The notes: generated from the sequence alone by a model not told the origin. Shown: positions 19,388 through 28,511, numbered from the stretch's first letter. The stretch: 64,000 nt of DNA from Symbiodinium natans (GCA_905221605.1 CAJNDS010002801.1:845118-909117); one strand, 5' to 3'. Numbers and translations: made by a program.

Positions 19388-20029
19388 ATGAGTGGTGAAG
19401 AGGTTGTTGAGATTAAAAATGAAGAAGAACCTGAAATGACAACTAACGAAAAGAATGAAGAAGAGCCTAATAAAGAACAGAAAGAAGAACCGAAAGAGGA
19501 AGCTACAACTGAACCAACAAACAATGAAGCAGTTGAAGAAGCGAAGCCAAAGGCAAAGGCGAAAGCAACACCAAAGAAGCTAGCGAGAAGTGTTAAAGTA
19601 GTGGAACTAGCGGAATGTCCTGATTGTTTGAAAAAAATGTTACCAAAAAGTTTAAGAAATACTCATCCGCATTATTGTAAGGGACAACCAACCGAAACAT
19701 TACCAGTCAATAAGCAGAAGGCAAGTTATGGCTCAAAGGTGGAACAAAAATTAAGAAAAGAAATTGAAGAAGAAATGAAAGCAAAATATGAAAAAGAAAA
19801 CGAAAAAAACGCTCAAAACGTAAAAAATGAAGTTGTTAATTATTCCGAGCCTATTGAAGTGAAAACAAAATCAAGTGTGCCAAGTGTGCCAGTTAGAATG
19901 CAAGATACACCTCCACCTAGACAACTATCAGCAACAGAGCTTTTACAACAACATTACAACGAAATTAAGAGAGTAAAGAGAGAAGAACAAATGCAGAAAA
20001 TTAACGGTTTTAAATCAAAAATGTTTTAA
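19388..20029 (+). CDS. Glu/Lys-rich protein with a C2HC finger (213 aa)
   Basis: The N-terminal ~70 residues are almost entirely Glu, Lys, Pro, Asn and Thr. Residues about 77-98 hold CPDC...HPHYC, a Cys-x2-Cys...His-x3-Cys finger. A basic coiled-coil-like stretch and a Pro-rich segment (TPPPRQ) follow. It lies 38 bp after the penton gene on the same strand. Structural or scaffold function is possible. The family is unrecognised. Confidence 0.7.
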   Translation: MSGEEVVEIKNEEEPEMTTNEKNEEEPNKEQKEEPKEEATTEPTNNEAVEEAKPKAKAKATPKKLARSVKVVELAECPDCLKKMLPKSLRNTHPHYCKGQPTETLPVNKQKASYGSKVEQKLRKEIEEEMKAKYEKENEKNAQNVKNEVVNYSEPIEVKTKSSVPSVPVRMQDTPPPRQLSATELLQQHYNEIKRVKREEQMQKINGFKSKMF

Positions 20030-20060
20030 GGATAAAACAATATATAACAATAAAAAAAAT

Positions 20061-20714
20061 ATGTCTAGAAATACAAAAGATTATTCACAAGGAAAAATAT
20101 ATTGTATCAGAAATAGTATTAATGATGATATTTATATCGGAAGCACCTGTCAGAGTTTAAGTCGAAGAATGTCACAGCATAGAAGCAACCTGAAACACGG
20201 TAATATAGGTGGTGTGAAGCTTTATAAGAAAATGAATGAATTAGGACGAGAACACTTCTACATTGAATTGTTAGAAGAATATCCCTGCGAAAATGTTATA
20301 CAATTGACGAAGCGTGAAGGAGAACTAATACGAGAGCATCAATCAACATTAAATAGTATTATAAACGGAAGGACAAAAAAAGAGTATTACGAAGAAAACA
20401 AACAGAAATTCAAAGAATACTACGAACAAAACAGAGACAAGAAATTGGAACAAGTGAGGAAGCATTATGAACAAAATAAAGATGCGAAGCTAAAATATGC
20501 CAAGCATTATCGAAATGAAAACAAAGAGAAGATACAAGACAAGATTAAAATTTACTATGATGAAAACAAAGAAGATATTAAGCAACAGAAAAAAGAATAT
20601 TATCAAAATAATAAAGAAAGAGAACAAGCACGAGCACGAGAATACCAAAACAACAACAGAGAAAAGGTTCGTGAAAGCAACCGACAATACTATGCGAGAA
20701 AAAAAAACAAATGA
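20061..20714 (+). CDS. GIY-YIG endonuclease, copy 2 (without terminal finger)
   Basis: The core is closely like copy 1: GKIYCI...DIYIGST, SRRMSQHRS, and a conserved FYIELLEEYPC segment. The repetitive YEENK/EQNKD linker ends in a basic tail (REYQ...YYARKKNK) without the CxC...HxxxxxH finger found in the other two copies. It is inserted between structural genes. Coupling to them, homing or end processing are all possible. A 14-bp hairpin follows the stop. Confidence 0.83.
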   Translation: MSRNTKDYSQGKIYCIRNSINDDIYIGSTCQSLSRRMSQHRSNLKHGNIGGVKLYKKMNELGREHFYIELLEEYPCENVIQLTKREGELIREHQSTLNSIINGRTKKEYYEENKQKFKEYYEQNRDKKLEQVRKHYEQNKDAKLKYAKHYRNENKEKIQDKIKIYYDENKEDIKQQKKEYYQNNKEREQARAREYQNNNREKVRESNRQYYARKKNK

Positions 20715-20725
20715 AAGAAAATTAA

Positions 20726-20759
20726 ATATATTTAATAATAATTATCTATTATTAAATAT
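20726..20759. terminator. Hairpin after the GIY-YIG gene (copy 2)
   Basis: Arms 20726-20739 and 20746-20759 form a perfect 14-bp AT stem with a 6-nt loop. The stem occupies most of the 48-bp gap before the next gene. Confidence 0.6.
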
Positions 20760-20762
20760 AAT

Positions 20763-21083
20763 ATGAGTATGTGGAAGAGCAAAGCAGAGTTCAAACGTGC
20801 GCCCCAAGTTAGCAGGTATTACGATTTGGACAGTTCAATCGGGGTTTCCAGTAGGTTAAAATATTTAGAAGATATGAAGTTAAGAATTGAAGAGGCGGAG
20901 AACCGAGGCAAGAACATTAGGTTAAGGAATGACTGGCTGGAACATCAGAAGAAGAGCCTTTACCAAGGGGAACTAGATAGTATTAACAGACAGTTAGAGA
21001 GACCTATGATGCCGGTTAGAACGAAGGAAGAGCTAAAACAACGTCAATCTGACCTAAAAAATATTATAGCAAATATAATCTAA
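20763..21083 (+). CDS. Hypothetical helical protein (106 aa)
   Basis: Charged and largely helical, with coiled-coil-like stretches (RLKYLEDMKLRIEEAE). The stop is 9 bp before the next ATG, so the two are very likely co-transcribed. No family recognised. The position within the structural run suggests a minor virion protein. Confidence 0.7.
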   Translation: MSMWKSKAEFKRAPQVSRYYDLDSSIGVSSRLKYLEDMKLRIEEAENRGKNIRLRNDWLEHQKKSLYQGELDSINRQLERPMMPVRTKEELKQRQSDLKNIIANII

Positions 21084-21092
21084 ATTAATAAT

Positions 21093-22112
21093 ATGATTAA
21101 AACATTGAAATCTGAATTAAAATTACGTCCAACGTATGACGAAATGATAGGAATGATTGAAAGTCAAGGAGACGCTAATAGACCTTCAATTGAAAACATT
21201 ATTGACAGAAGGGCAACCTTATTCAGAAACAATCAGTTCGGAAGTCAGTTTGACAACGTTGATTTTCTAGGATTGAAGAAGCAGGAAGAAGACAAGGTAA
21301 AAAACGAACTGAGACAAACGCAATTAAGACAAACAGCAATGGCGACAGGCTCGTCAATGGGCGTTTTATCTGCTACAACCAGTGGTTACAATACCCCCTT
21401 GGAGGTTGAACTTTTGGATGGACAAGAATTAAGCGATGATGAAGTAGCTAGAATACAAGCGGAAATGGATGCCTATACGCAGAGAATGCAAAAAGCACGA
21501 GACAGGGCTGTCAGTAGCGCTAGTAGTGATTTAGCTGACGTCCACGCTCAATCATTGCCAGTAGGTGTTCCGGTTCATTCAATGGCTTCTGATGAAGGTA
21601 GTGATAAAATGCCAGATTTAGAGTCTGTTAGTGAAGAGGAAGAAGAAGATGAAGGAAGCCTAACCGATAAAATAGGATTGGTAGGAGACTTTGACCCAGA
21701 CAATCTTATCAATAATCAAGACATTAAATCAACAGGTTTGTTGTTTCAATTATATGTTCGCGATTTGTTGTCGCCCGAAATAATGGAATTAACCGACAAG
21801 TTGCCAAACGAACAGAAAAAGAAGCAGTATCTGGTTTCCATCATTGAAGGCTTGAAAGAAACAGCGGAATGGCAACAATCAGGCTTCGCAGGTAAGACAG
21901 TTAAACAAGAAGCAAAGAAATTTAGAGAAATGAGAAAAATGATGAAAAAGAAACCTACAAATCAAGAAAGCGCTTCTTCAAGTGGTGGCATTGGTTCAGC
22001 TATTGCTAGTGGAGCAAAAGCAGTAGGTGGTGCGGTTTTAAATGCAGGTAAAGAAGTTGCAAAAGACGTAGCTCTCGCAGTAGCGCAAGATGCATTAGCA
22101 AGTATTATATAA
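21093..22112 (+). CDS. Putative virion protein sharing the LKLRPTY motif, amphipathic C-terminus (339 aa)
   Basis: The N-terminus carries LKLRPTYDEM, then FDNVDF about 40 residues later. Both features recur in the next gene (LKLRPTYEQM, DDVDFDEF). The middle is Glu-rich and acidic. The last ~45 residues are a Gly/Ala-rich, predicted amphipathic helix (GGIGSAIASGAKAVGG...) resembling membrane-active peptides of capsid-internal proteins. The shared N-terminal motif may be a capsid-targeting or docking signal; this is inference. The next gene starts 13 bp after the stop. Confidence 0.72.
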   Translation: MIKTLKSELKLRPTYDEMIGMIESQGDANRPSIENIIDRRATLFRNNQFGSQFDNVDFLGLKKQEEDKVKNELRQTQLRQTAMATGSSMGVLSATTSGYNTPLEVELLDGQELSDDEVARIQAEMDAYTQRMQKARDRAVSSASSDLADVHAQSLPVGVPVHSMASDEGSDKMPDLESVSEEEEEDEGSLTDKIGLVGDFDPDNLINNQDIKSTGLLFQLYVRDLLSPEIMELTDKLPNEQKKKQYLVSIIEGLKETAEWQQSGFAGKTVKQEAKKFREMRKMMKKKPTNQESASSSGGIGSAIASGAKAVGGAVLNAGKEVAKDVALAVAQDALASII

Positions 22113-22125
22113 ACAAATATATAGA

Positions 22126-23007
22126 ATGCTTAAACTTCGCCCTACATATGAGCAAATGTTAAAAGAAGCTAGAACGAGAAGGTTAAAAATATTACCGGAA
22201 AGAGAAAGAAGAAGTTTAACGGGCATTTTTCTAGACGATGTTGATTTTGACGAGTTTGATTTAAGTAACTATGATAAGAGAATAAATATTAACAATAATG
22301 ATAATCCAAATAAAGCGACACAGACGGATTTTAATATAGCTTCTTCTTCAAATTCTTCTGTTAGTGAAAGTATGATAACACCCGAAGAAGCAGTGAAGGA
22401 AGAAGTGAGTGAAGCATCTAGTATAGTAAGCAGTGCGAAATCAGTTGAACAACAAGCAGAAAAACAAAAAGGAAAGCAAACCGAAAAAAGTTTGATGAGA
22501 AGAATGTTTGATAGTATGTTCGGAGGTGATGAATACGAAGAAGGAAGAGAAGAATTACGAAGAATGAGAGAGCAACGACAGCAAAGAGAAGAAGAAGAAG
22601 AAGAAGAAGATGAGGAGAATGTAGAGCGTTTAGCAACAGAAGAAAGCCAAGCGAGTAGTTCTTCTTTACCGGTTGATGAAACATCAAGCGCAAGCGGTGC
22701 TTCTGCACCGCTTCCGGTGAATGTTAAAAAATCTTATGAACCATCGTCGCGAAGCTCGCGAGCCTCTGGTGAGGCGTCATCTTCATCAAGTTCAAGGCGA
22801 AGTTCTGGAAGAAGTGCACTGTTGCCCATTGAAGAAGGGGCGTTAAGCGAATACGTTCAATCTAGCCCTCCGGAAACAGTTCCGAGTTCAGTGCCTTCTG
22901 ATAGAACAGTTGAATATTTACAAAGTTCCCCTCCTGTTAGTGTTGCCAGTTCGGAAAGGACTATTGAATACATAAGGTCTAGGAGTTCATCAGGAAGAAG
23001 TAGATAA
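22126..23007 (+). CDS. Ser/Glu-rich protein sharing the LKLRPTY motif (293 aa)
   Basis: It starts MLKLRPTYEQM and has DDVDFDEFDLSNYD near residue 40, paralleling the preceding gene. The remainder is low complexity: a run of about eight Glu, many Ser stretches, and two related repeats ending in the pattern (T)VEYLQSSPP / TIEYIRS. It is probably disordered. It is a candidate virion-internal or surface-decorating protein. Its 3' end faces the integrase across a hairpin. Confidence 0.7.
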   Translation: MLKLRPTYEQMLKEARTRRLKILPERERRSLTGIFLDDVDFDEFDLSNYDKRININNNDNPNKATQTDFNIASSSNSSVSESMITPEEAVKEEVSEASSIVSSAKSVEQQAEKQKGKQTEKSLMRRMFDSMFGGDEYEEGREELRRMREQRQQREEEEEEEDEENVERLATEESQASSSSLPVDETSSASGASAPLPVNVKKSYEPSSRSSRASGEASSSSSSRRSSGRSALLPIEEGALSEYVQSSPPETVPSSVPSDRTVEYLQSSPPVSVASSERTIEYIRSRSSSGRSR

Positions 23008-23008
23008 G

Positions 23009-23031
23009 CAATAATATTATTGATATTATTG
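23009..23031. terminator. Hairpin between convergent genes 22126 and 23069
   Basis: CAATAATAT and ATATTATTG form a perfect 9-bp stem around a 5-nt loop, 2 nt after the plus-strand stop. Confidence 0.55.
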
Positions 23032-23068
23032 TCTATCTTTTTTAACACCTTTAATAATTATCTCAAAG

Positions 23069-23983
23069 TTAAACTTTCAATAATTCGTGGCGTAAATAGC
23101 CTCTGTTACCATCATCCAAAAAATAATAGGTCTGACCTAACTTATCGTCAATTCGGGTTATTTCTTGAACTGCTTTTAGCCAGTGGCTACTTCTTTCTTT
23201 TTCGGATATTCCTTTCTTTCTCATAACTTTCACCTTATCGCCCTTGTGAAGGTCAGGATAAGTTCTGCTTCTTTTTGCTTGTAAGCCTATATTCAATTTC
23301 ACTTCAAGCTGATTTTTTGGTAGCCGTGCATCTTTCGGAGTGAATTTGGTTGCAGAATGAACGTCTTTATTATTGTATGTAAGCATTATTTCAAATATGT
23401 AGTCCGTCCATTGGATGTTTTCTTTTCCCTTTTTTTCATCCGCTTCTACTCGTTTGAATAGTTTGTCTTTAAAGGTTCTTATTAGTCTCTCGGCGAAGGC
23501 AGGGTGCCCTCTTGTTCTGTGAAGCTCTATCTTTTCTTTTGTTAGGTATTCATTTACAACGTGAGAATTCAGACTGCCTTCGTCGTCACCGTAAATAAGT
23601 TGCGGTTTGTTATTCATCTTATTTAGCCCCTCCATCAGTCCCGCTAGATAGTCGGGCGGGTCTTTGCTTTTGATAGGAACAACAACTGCATATTTGGAGA
23701 AAACGTCTATCAGCACCAAGCCTACATTGAATTTTTGATTTTCTAGGTCTTTCTTGGAAATAAAGAACAAATCAATTTGAAAAGTATGATAAGCGTGAGG
23801 AGCAACGAAGGAATTAACGCCACGTTGCTTTCTTTTCTCTTCAATGTTGTTTTTGAAAAATTCTTCCACGTCATCTTTTGTAATGGATTTATCTTTTTCC
23901 CTGCTTTCTTTCAATGTCTGGGCTCTGCTCCCGTAGCCAGAACGGTCGTAATAAACATTGGCTATAATTTCTTGTTTAGACAT
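23069..23983 (-). CDS. Retroviral-type (rve) DDE integrase
   Basis: The 304-aa protein from ATG 23983 has the RNase-H-fold integrase core: Asp71 in FQIDLF, Asp133/134 in YGDDEGS, and Glu165 in FAERLIRTFK. The acid spacing is a few residues shorter than the usual DD35E. A basic SH3-like tail (DLHKGDKVKVMRK) follows. A canonical HHCC zinc domain is not visible at the N-terminus. The longer frame starts at TTG and was trimmed. This enzyme explains the TIRs and the 5-bp target duplication. The 16-bp gap to the GIY-YIG gene on the same strand suggests linked expression. Confidence 0.92.
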   Translation of the reverse strand: MSKQEIIANVYYDRSGYGSRAQTLKESREKDKSITKDDVEEFFKNNIEEKRKQRGVNSFVAPHAYHTFQIDLFFISKKDLENQKFNVGLVLIDVFSKYAVVVPIKSKDPPDYLAGLMEGLNKMNNKPQLIYGDDEGSLNSHVVNEYLTKEKIELHRTRGHPAFAERLIRTFKDKLFKRVEADEKKGKENIQWTDYIFEIMLTYNNKDVHSATKFTPKDARLPKNQLEVKLNIGLQAKRSRTYPDLHKGDKVKVMRKKGISEKERSSHWLKAVQEITRIDDKLGQTYYFLDDGNRGYLRHELLKV

Positions 23984-23999
23984 TAATATAAACAAGAAA

Positions 24000-24773
24000 T
24001 TATTTTTCTTCTTGCTTTTTTAGATAATCTTGATGCTTACGTGTTCGTTCGTGTTCATATCTGCCATCTGACCTTAACGTTGCACCACATATACAAGTGT
24101 ATTTTGCCTCGCGTTTTGCCATTATTCTTTCTTTGTTCCTATCAAAGTATGCTTTCATAGTTTCAGCGTCTCTTTCTTTGTTCCGTTCGCGATACTCTCG
24201 TGATTTCATATTACGCTCTGCTTTGTTTTCTTCATACCACTTTTTATATGTCTCCTTGATTTTGTCAATGTTCTGTTCTCGGTATTCTTTCTTTTTTGCT
24301 CTGATATATTCTTTGTTCTTTTCTCGGTACTCTTTTTGTTTTTCTGCTATTCTTTCCCTGTTTGCATAGCAATAGGCTTGTCGTTTGTCCTTGTTGGCGC
24401 AATAATATTCTTTGTTGTTTTCTCTATGCCTTTCCTTATTTTGCTCACGATACTCTTTGTCTGTCCTCCCTGCTACATTTTTGTTAAGACAATCATTGCA
24501 TTGAATATAGTGTCCTTCGCGTCTGTGAAGCTCCATTTGGTTATTGCACGGGTATTCTTCAATAAGTTCTATTTTGCAGTTTTCCACTCCGAACTCGTCA
24601 AAGAGCAGATTGCAACTTCTGTAACTCTCTTTTCCTCGTGTTGTATGTTGGTTATACATATACCGATGTCTCGCCATTCGTTGGCTTAAACTTTCACAAG
24701 TGGAGCCGACATAACATTTGTTATATCCAACATCTACAATTTTGTATATCTTGCCATTCTGAAATTTATTCAT
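24000..24773 (-). CDS. GIY-YIG endonuclease with repeat linker and terminal zinc finger, copy 3
   Basis: The core is GKIYKI...KCYVGST and SQRMARHR, with the IELIEEYPCNN segment shared by all three copies. A long linker of REQNKE/YREKNKE repeats and a C-terminal CICG...HERTRKH finger follow. It is the most divergent of the three cores. It lies between integrase and polymerase-helicase. The 37-bp gap upstream holds a copy of the TTTAAAGACAA promoter-like element, so it may be expressed separately from the polymerase. Confidence 0.85.
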   Translation of the reverse strand: MNKFQNGKIYKIVDVGYNKCYVGSTCESLSQRMARHRYMYNQHTTRGKESYRSCNLLFDEFGVENCKIELIEEYPCNNQMELHRREGHYIQCNDCLNKNVAGRTDKEYREQNKERHRENNKEYYCANKDKRQAYCYANRERIAEKQKEYREKNKEYIRAKKKEYREQNIDKIKETYKKWYEENKAERNMKSREYRERNKERDAETMKAYFDRNKERIMAKREAKYTCICGATLRSDGRYEHERTRKHQDYLKKQEEK

Positions 24774-24808
24774 ATCCCTATATATCCTATATTATCTTGT
24801 CTTTAAAA
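24774..24808 (-). promoter_or_regulatory. Promoter-like element upstream of 24773
   Basis: On the minus strand the gap reads TTTAAAGACAAGATAATA followed by a TATATAG stretch just before the ATG. It matches the element at 10309 and 28476 in order and composition, with poorer identity in the second half. Confidence 0.45.
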
Positions 24809-24810
24809 TA

Positions 24811-27800
24811 TTATTCGTATTTATAAAATCTGATTTTGTTTAAATCTCTACCGCGTGTGATTGCAACATAAAACCACTCTCTGGAAACACACGGTTGATT
24901 CCAATCATAAATTACTATATCACCATCAACCGAACATCCCTGTGTAGAATGGCAAGTAAAACAATAACTATATATGAACCGGCTTCTTAAATAATTCAAA
25001 AATATCATTTGCATTTCCAACGTCTTAATATTTTGAAGAATTATACTATCACCTTGTATATCAACTATTCTATACCTAAAATTCACATTAAAGACTTGAT
25101 TTTTGATTTTGGTATATTCCTTACATATGACTTCGTCATTGATTTCATATTCTGCACTTTTATTCAATTGTTGTCTAATTGTGTTAGAAATGTATTTGCA
25201 AGTATTGTTAAAGTAAGCTATGTTATTATCGCACAGCTCAATTTTATCTGTAAAGGCAAAATACTTTTCAGCGATTGATTTGAAAGGTAGTTTGTTAATA
25301 AATATATCACGCTTGATATTTTTCAATTTTATCCTGTCCTGTTCCGAAGCTAGTCTTTTGCATTCAGTTAAGAAAATCTCATAAGGGAATATTTGCATAA
25401 TACATTCATTTGCGTATTCTTCAAACGGTTTTACGTTAGATAGTGGTTGAATTGTTGGCAACTGGTTTATATCACCAGTTGATATAATAATCTTTTCGTG
25501 TTTGTGATTTGCTATAAACTTCTGAATTTTCCTATATATATGTAAAGCATTAAAAAATATTTCATCAAAAACTATTACGTTGTATTGCGAGTGGTCAAAG
25601 ATGGGTAACTGTTCGTTTTCATTCATTGCAATTGAAAAAAACTTATTAACTGTAACATCATTGCAGGCGCAGTTTTGACCTAGGTTATTTGTAGGAACAA
25701 CAAAAAGCACGTTATAATTTAGTTTTTTGAAGTATTCAGCAATATAGCTTTTTCCCGTGCCTGGCACGTCTCCCTTTATAACGCAGGGGTTGTTTTCTAC
25801 GATTTGATGACAGATGGCTTCGGTGTTCCATTCGTCGGCTATGTTTAGGCGGTTGTTGGTGTAAATTGGTATGTCGTGTTTTATGTTTAATCTGTATTTG
25901 TAAGGTTCAGTCGGAAAGTTTATTTCCTTGTCGGTTTCTGCTCTCCATCCTCCGACTTGGTTATTGAAGGTTATAAGCTTCTTGGCTTTTGTTAGGTGAT
26001 TTTTGTTGATGACGAAGGCATCTGACTTTACACTGAATATTTCTATGTTGTTTTTGGTTAAGGTGTTGTAGGTGGCATACATATCATAATTGTGATTTTG
26101 AAGAAGAAGTTCTTTGATATAACGAAAGCCATTGGTTAGGGTTCTTTGTTTTGAGACGTTCAGTATATAATATTTATCAGTATATTTTGTGAAAAGAGTT
26201 CCGTCTTCGTCGTCTGTCAATTCGCCTTCTTCAATGACAAACACCCTACCCTCATAAATGTTTCTGTAATATAGCGCCTCTTCTAGACTGTTGAAGGATA
26301 TTGACTTTTGCTTTTTATTGGTGGATTTTTCCAATAATCCGAAATTTACATTGGCTATTGTCTTTTTGATTTTGGCGTCTTGCTTGGGCTTGTCGCTTAT
26401 TTTGGTGTTCCAGAGCTCGGTAACGATATTTTCGTAATCCACTTCGTGAATGTGCGAGGGTTGCTTGTGGTAGTGTATTTTTACAGTTTTTTCTTCAAGG
26501 CGTTTAAGAAACATTCCATATACGAGGTTGAACTTTTTGTTGAAAAAAAGGTTGCCCTTTGATGCTTCCACTAGGTATAGGTTTAAACCTTGTAATTCTT
26601 CATTTTGGTAAGGCTTCCATATATCAAACTCGGTAAAGACTGGTATGTGTGTAATTTTGGAAAAGGCTTTTGTGAAAGCTTTTGTTCTGTCAATTTCTAC
26701 GGTCTCGTTTGTGGAGTTGTTTTTGAAATATCCGCTTGGCACTATGGTTCGGCATTCATCTAAAATATCTATGTCTGTCTGGCTATAATATGACTTGTGG
26801 GCATCGTTGAAGATTTTCTTGTTGAAGTTAAACATTTCCCGATTCATATCGTTGAAAAGATTTTCGTTTTCTACTGATACGTCTTCGTCTATACTGTGCG
26901 TTGATAAGTTTTGTAGCTTGATTGTGTAGGTGATTTCTTGCTTTTTGCTTTTTATCTTCCAATTTACTTTCAGTTCTGTCATCGTTCCCGCTTGATATTT
27001 GATGAAGGGCTCGTAACCTGCCATTTTTAGTTCGTGGAAGAGTTTTACGAGGTCATTATCTTTATGAACTAATGTATATTCTGCTTTTTCTGTGTATTTC
27101 AAAAGGTCGTTTGCTGTCTCTATCATATGGCATTCAGGGGGCTCTTCTCTGTCGCTTATAAAATAATTGCTACTGATTTTCAGATTGAAGTTGTTTTGGG
27201 TGTTCTCATTCATTGTTTTTTTGATGCTTTTCAGGTCTCTGTTTATGGTGTAGACGTGGTTGTTCTTGATGAGCCCGAAGAAGCCTTTCGTGTGTTTATG
27301 GTAGTCGGGTGGGTCAAAGGAATAAATAAGCTTCCCGTTAAAGTCAAAAAGACGCGCCGTTATGTTAAATGTCTTGAAGACGTTTTCCATTTGTGTCGTG
27401 GTTGCACCTTTGTTTTTAAACTCTTCTTCTGTTGTGTTTAGAAGTTCTAGCATATGTTGTCGGGTTAAGGTTTTGGAAAGGGAGCCCCTCTTGTGTCTCA
27501 TAAGGTCGGGGTAATGGTCTAGAAGAGAATTTATCCAACATTCGTTTTCGGTGTAATGTTTTTTAGCGAGTGCTTCTTTTATTGTTGAGTAGCTGGGGTC
27601 AATCTCAGTTTCTATATATTTGTTATATATGGATATGTTTGTAGCATCTCGTAAGTTTTGATTTTCTGGCGGTTGAGCTTCGCCTTCTGCGACGTTGGCA
27701 CTTTCAATTCTTATTGCATTTATGTATTGATACATATCACCCTTCGCCATATCATTAAATTCTGGGTCAGTTCTTAATATTAACATAAGGCGCTTAAAAA

Positions 27801-28377
27801 GGAATTTATCATATTCTTTTGTTACTCTCCGTTTTATGACGGTCTCTATAAAGTCGTTTGCTTTTACTTGCGCTTCTCTCTGTGCTGGATTAAGTAGCGG
27901 ATAATAATTTCTGCCATTGACTTCAAAGGCTCGTTTTTTTCCTGAGCGGTTCTGTGTTGAAAGAAGCATATATTTAATGGAATACGTTTTGCGATTTTTG
28001 AAAAGTTCCTTTGTTTTGGATACAACATTTCTCAAAGGTTGTTTCCCGAAAATGCGCCTTAAAACTTTTATCTGCTTTCCTTCCCTAGCTTTTTCGGCTG
28101 TTTTATTCATTCGTTCCGATAACGGGGCTTTTGATTCAAACTTTTCTATGGCTTTTTCTGCTTTTTTAATGCCTCTTGTTTTTTCTTTTTGAGTTCCCGT
28201 TGTCATTTCGTTGATGAGTTTTTCGGCGGTTTTGAAAATTGAAAGTTGGCGGTTCTCATATAAATCAACAATTTGATTAACTTTGGTAATAACGTTTTTA
28301 GGTGCTTTTGTTTCTATTAATCGTTGTCTCTTGTTATTTAGGTGTTTAATATTGTCACGTATAGCCTTTCTAGTCAT
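24811..28377 (-). CDS. Replication protein: TV-Pol-like polymerase fused to SF1 helicase (1188 aa)
   Basis: The C-terminal third is an SF1 helicase: Walker A GDVPGTGKS (869-877), Walker B FDEIFF (Asp938-Glu939), motif III STGDINQLP (966-974), and VAITRGRD near 1171-1178. Upstream, three blocks look like a transposon-virus polymerase (TV-Pol): motif A EIDRTKAF (Asp563), a PolA-like K-x6-FG (Lys672, Phe679-Gly680), and motif C VKSDAFVI (Asp786). Residues about 270-380 contain NECWINSL (Cys280) and NNHVYTIN (His374), resembling a papain/OTU-fold cysteine-protease core. The N-terminal 250 residues are basic and helical. The protein is probably the sole replicase. Helicase assignment is firm, polymerase likely, protease-like domain tentative. 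Confidence 0.85.
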   Translation of the reverse strand: MTRKAIRDNIKHLNNKRQRLIETKAPKNVITKVNQIVDLYENRQLSIFKTAEKLINEMTTGTQKEKTRGIKKAEKAIEKFESKAPLSERMNKTAEKAREGKQIKVLRRIFGKQPLRNVVSKTKELFKNRKTYSIKYMLLSTQNRSGKKRAFEVNGRNYYPLLNPAQREAQVKANDFIETVIKRRVTKEYDKFLFKRLMLILRTDPEFNDMAKGDMYQYINAIRIESANVAEGEAQPPENQNLRDATNISIYNKYIETEIDPSYSTIKEALAKKHYTENECWINSLLDHYPDLMRHKRGSLSKTLTRQHMLELLNTTEEEFKNKGATTTQMENVFKTFNITARLFDFNGKLIYSFDPPDYHKHTKGFFGLIKNNHVYTINRDLKSIKKTMNENTQNNFNLKISSNYFISDREEPPECHMIETANDLLKYTEKAEYTLVHKDNDLVKLFHELKMAGYEPFIKYQAGTMTELKVNWKIKSKKQEITYTIKLQNLSTHSIDEDVSVENENLFNDMNREMFNFNKKIFNDAHKSYYSQTDIDILDECRTIVPSGYFKNNSTNETVEIDRTKAFTKAFSKITHIPVFTEFDIWKPYQNEELQGLNLYLVEASKGNLFFNKKFNLVYGMFLKRLEEKTVKIHYHKQPSHIHEVDYENIVTELWNTKISDKPKQDAKIKKTIANVNFGLLEKSTNKKQKSISFNSLEEALYYRNIYEGRVFVIEEGELTDDEDGTLFTKYTDKYYILNVSKQRTLTNGFRYIKELLLQNHNYDMYATYNTLTKNNIEIFSVKSDAFVINKNHLTKAKKLITFNNQVGGWRAETDKEINFPTEPYKYRLNIKHDIPIYTNNRLNIADEWNTEAICHQIVENNPCVIKGDVPGTGKSYIAEYFKKLNYNVLFVVPTNNLGQNCACNDVTVNKFFSIAMNENEQLPIFDHSQYNVIVFDEIFFNALHIYRKIQKFIANHKHEKIIISTGDINQLPTIQPLSNVKPFEEYANECIMQIFPYEIFLTECKRLASEQDRIKLKNIKRDIFINKLPFKSIAEKYFAFTDKIELCDNNIAYFNNTCKYISNTIRQQLNKSAEYEINDEVICKEYTKIKNQVFNVNFRYRIVDIQGDSIILQNIKTLEMQMIFLNYLRSRFIYSYCFTCHSTQGCSVDGDIVIYDWNQPCVSREWFYVAITRGRDLNKIRFYKYE

Positions 28378-28511
28378 AATGTAATCTAGATTAAAATATA
28401 TTGTTATTATTTCTTTAAATGGTTTCTCCTTAGTCTCCTGTTTTGATTTTGGTTATGTTGGTCTTTGTTAAATGACTTAAAGACAAAACGCCTATATATA
28501 GTAAGCATAAA
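28378..28511. other. Divergent promoter region of replicase and 28512
   Basis: 134 bp, AT-rich. On the minus strand ATTTAAAGAAATAATAAC precedes the replicase ATG, a weak form of the shared element. On the plus strand a good copy lies at 28476-28501. Confidence 0.45.
28476..28501 (+). promoter_or_regulatory. Promoter-like element upstream of 28512
   Basis: CTTAAAGACAAAACGCC followed by TATATATAG, ending 10 nt before the ATG. The first 17 bases differ from the 10309 element by one base. Confidence 0.6.

Noticed and set aside
23984-23995. TTG start of the integrase
   Set aside because: ATG at 23983 is four codons downstream, and the other viral genes called here start with ATG.
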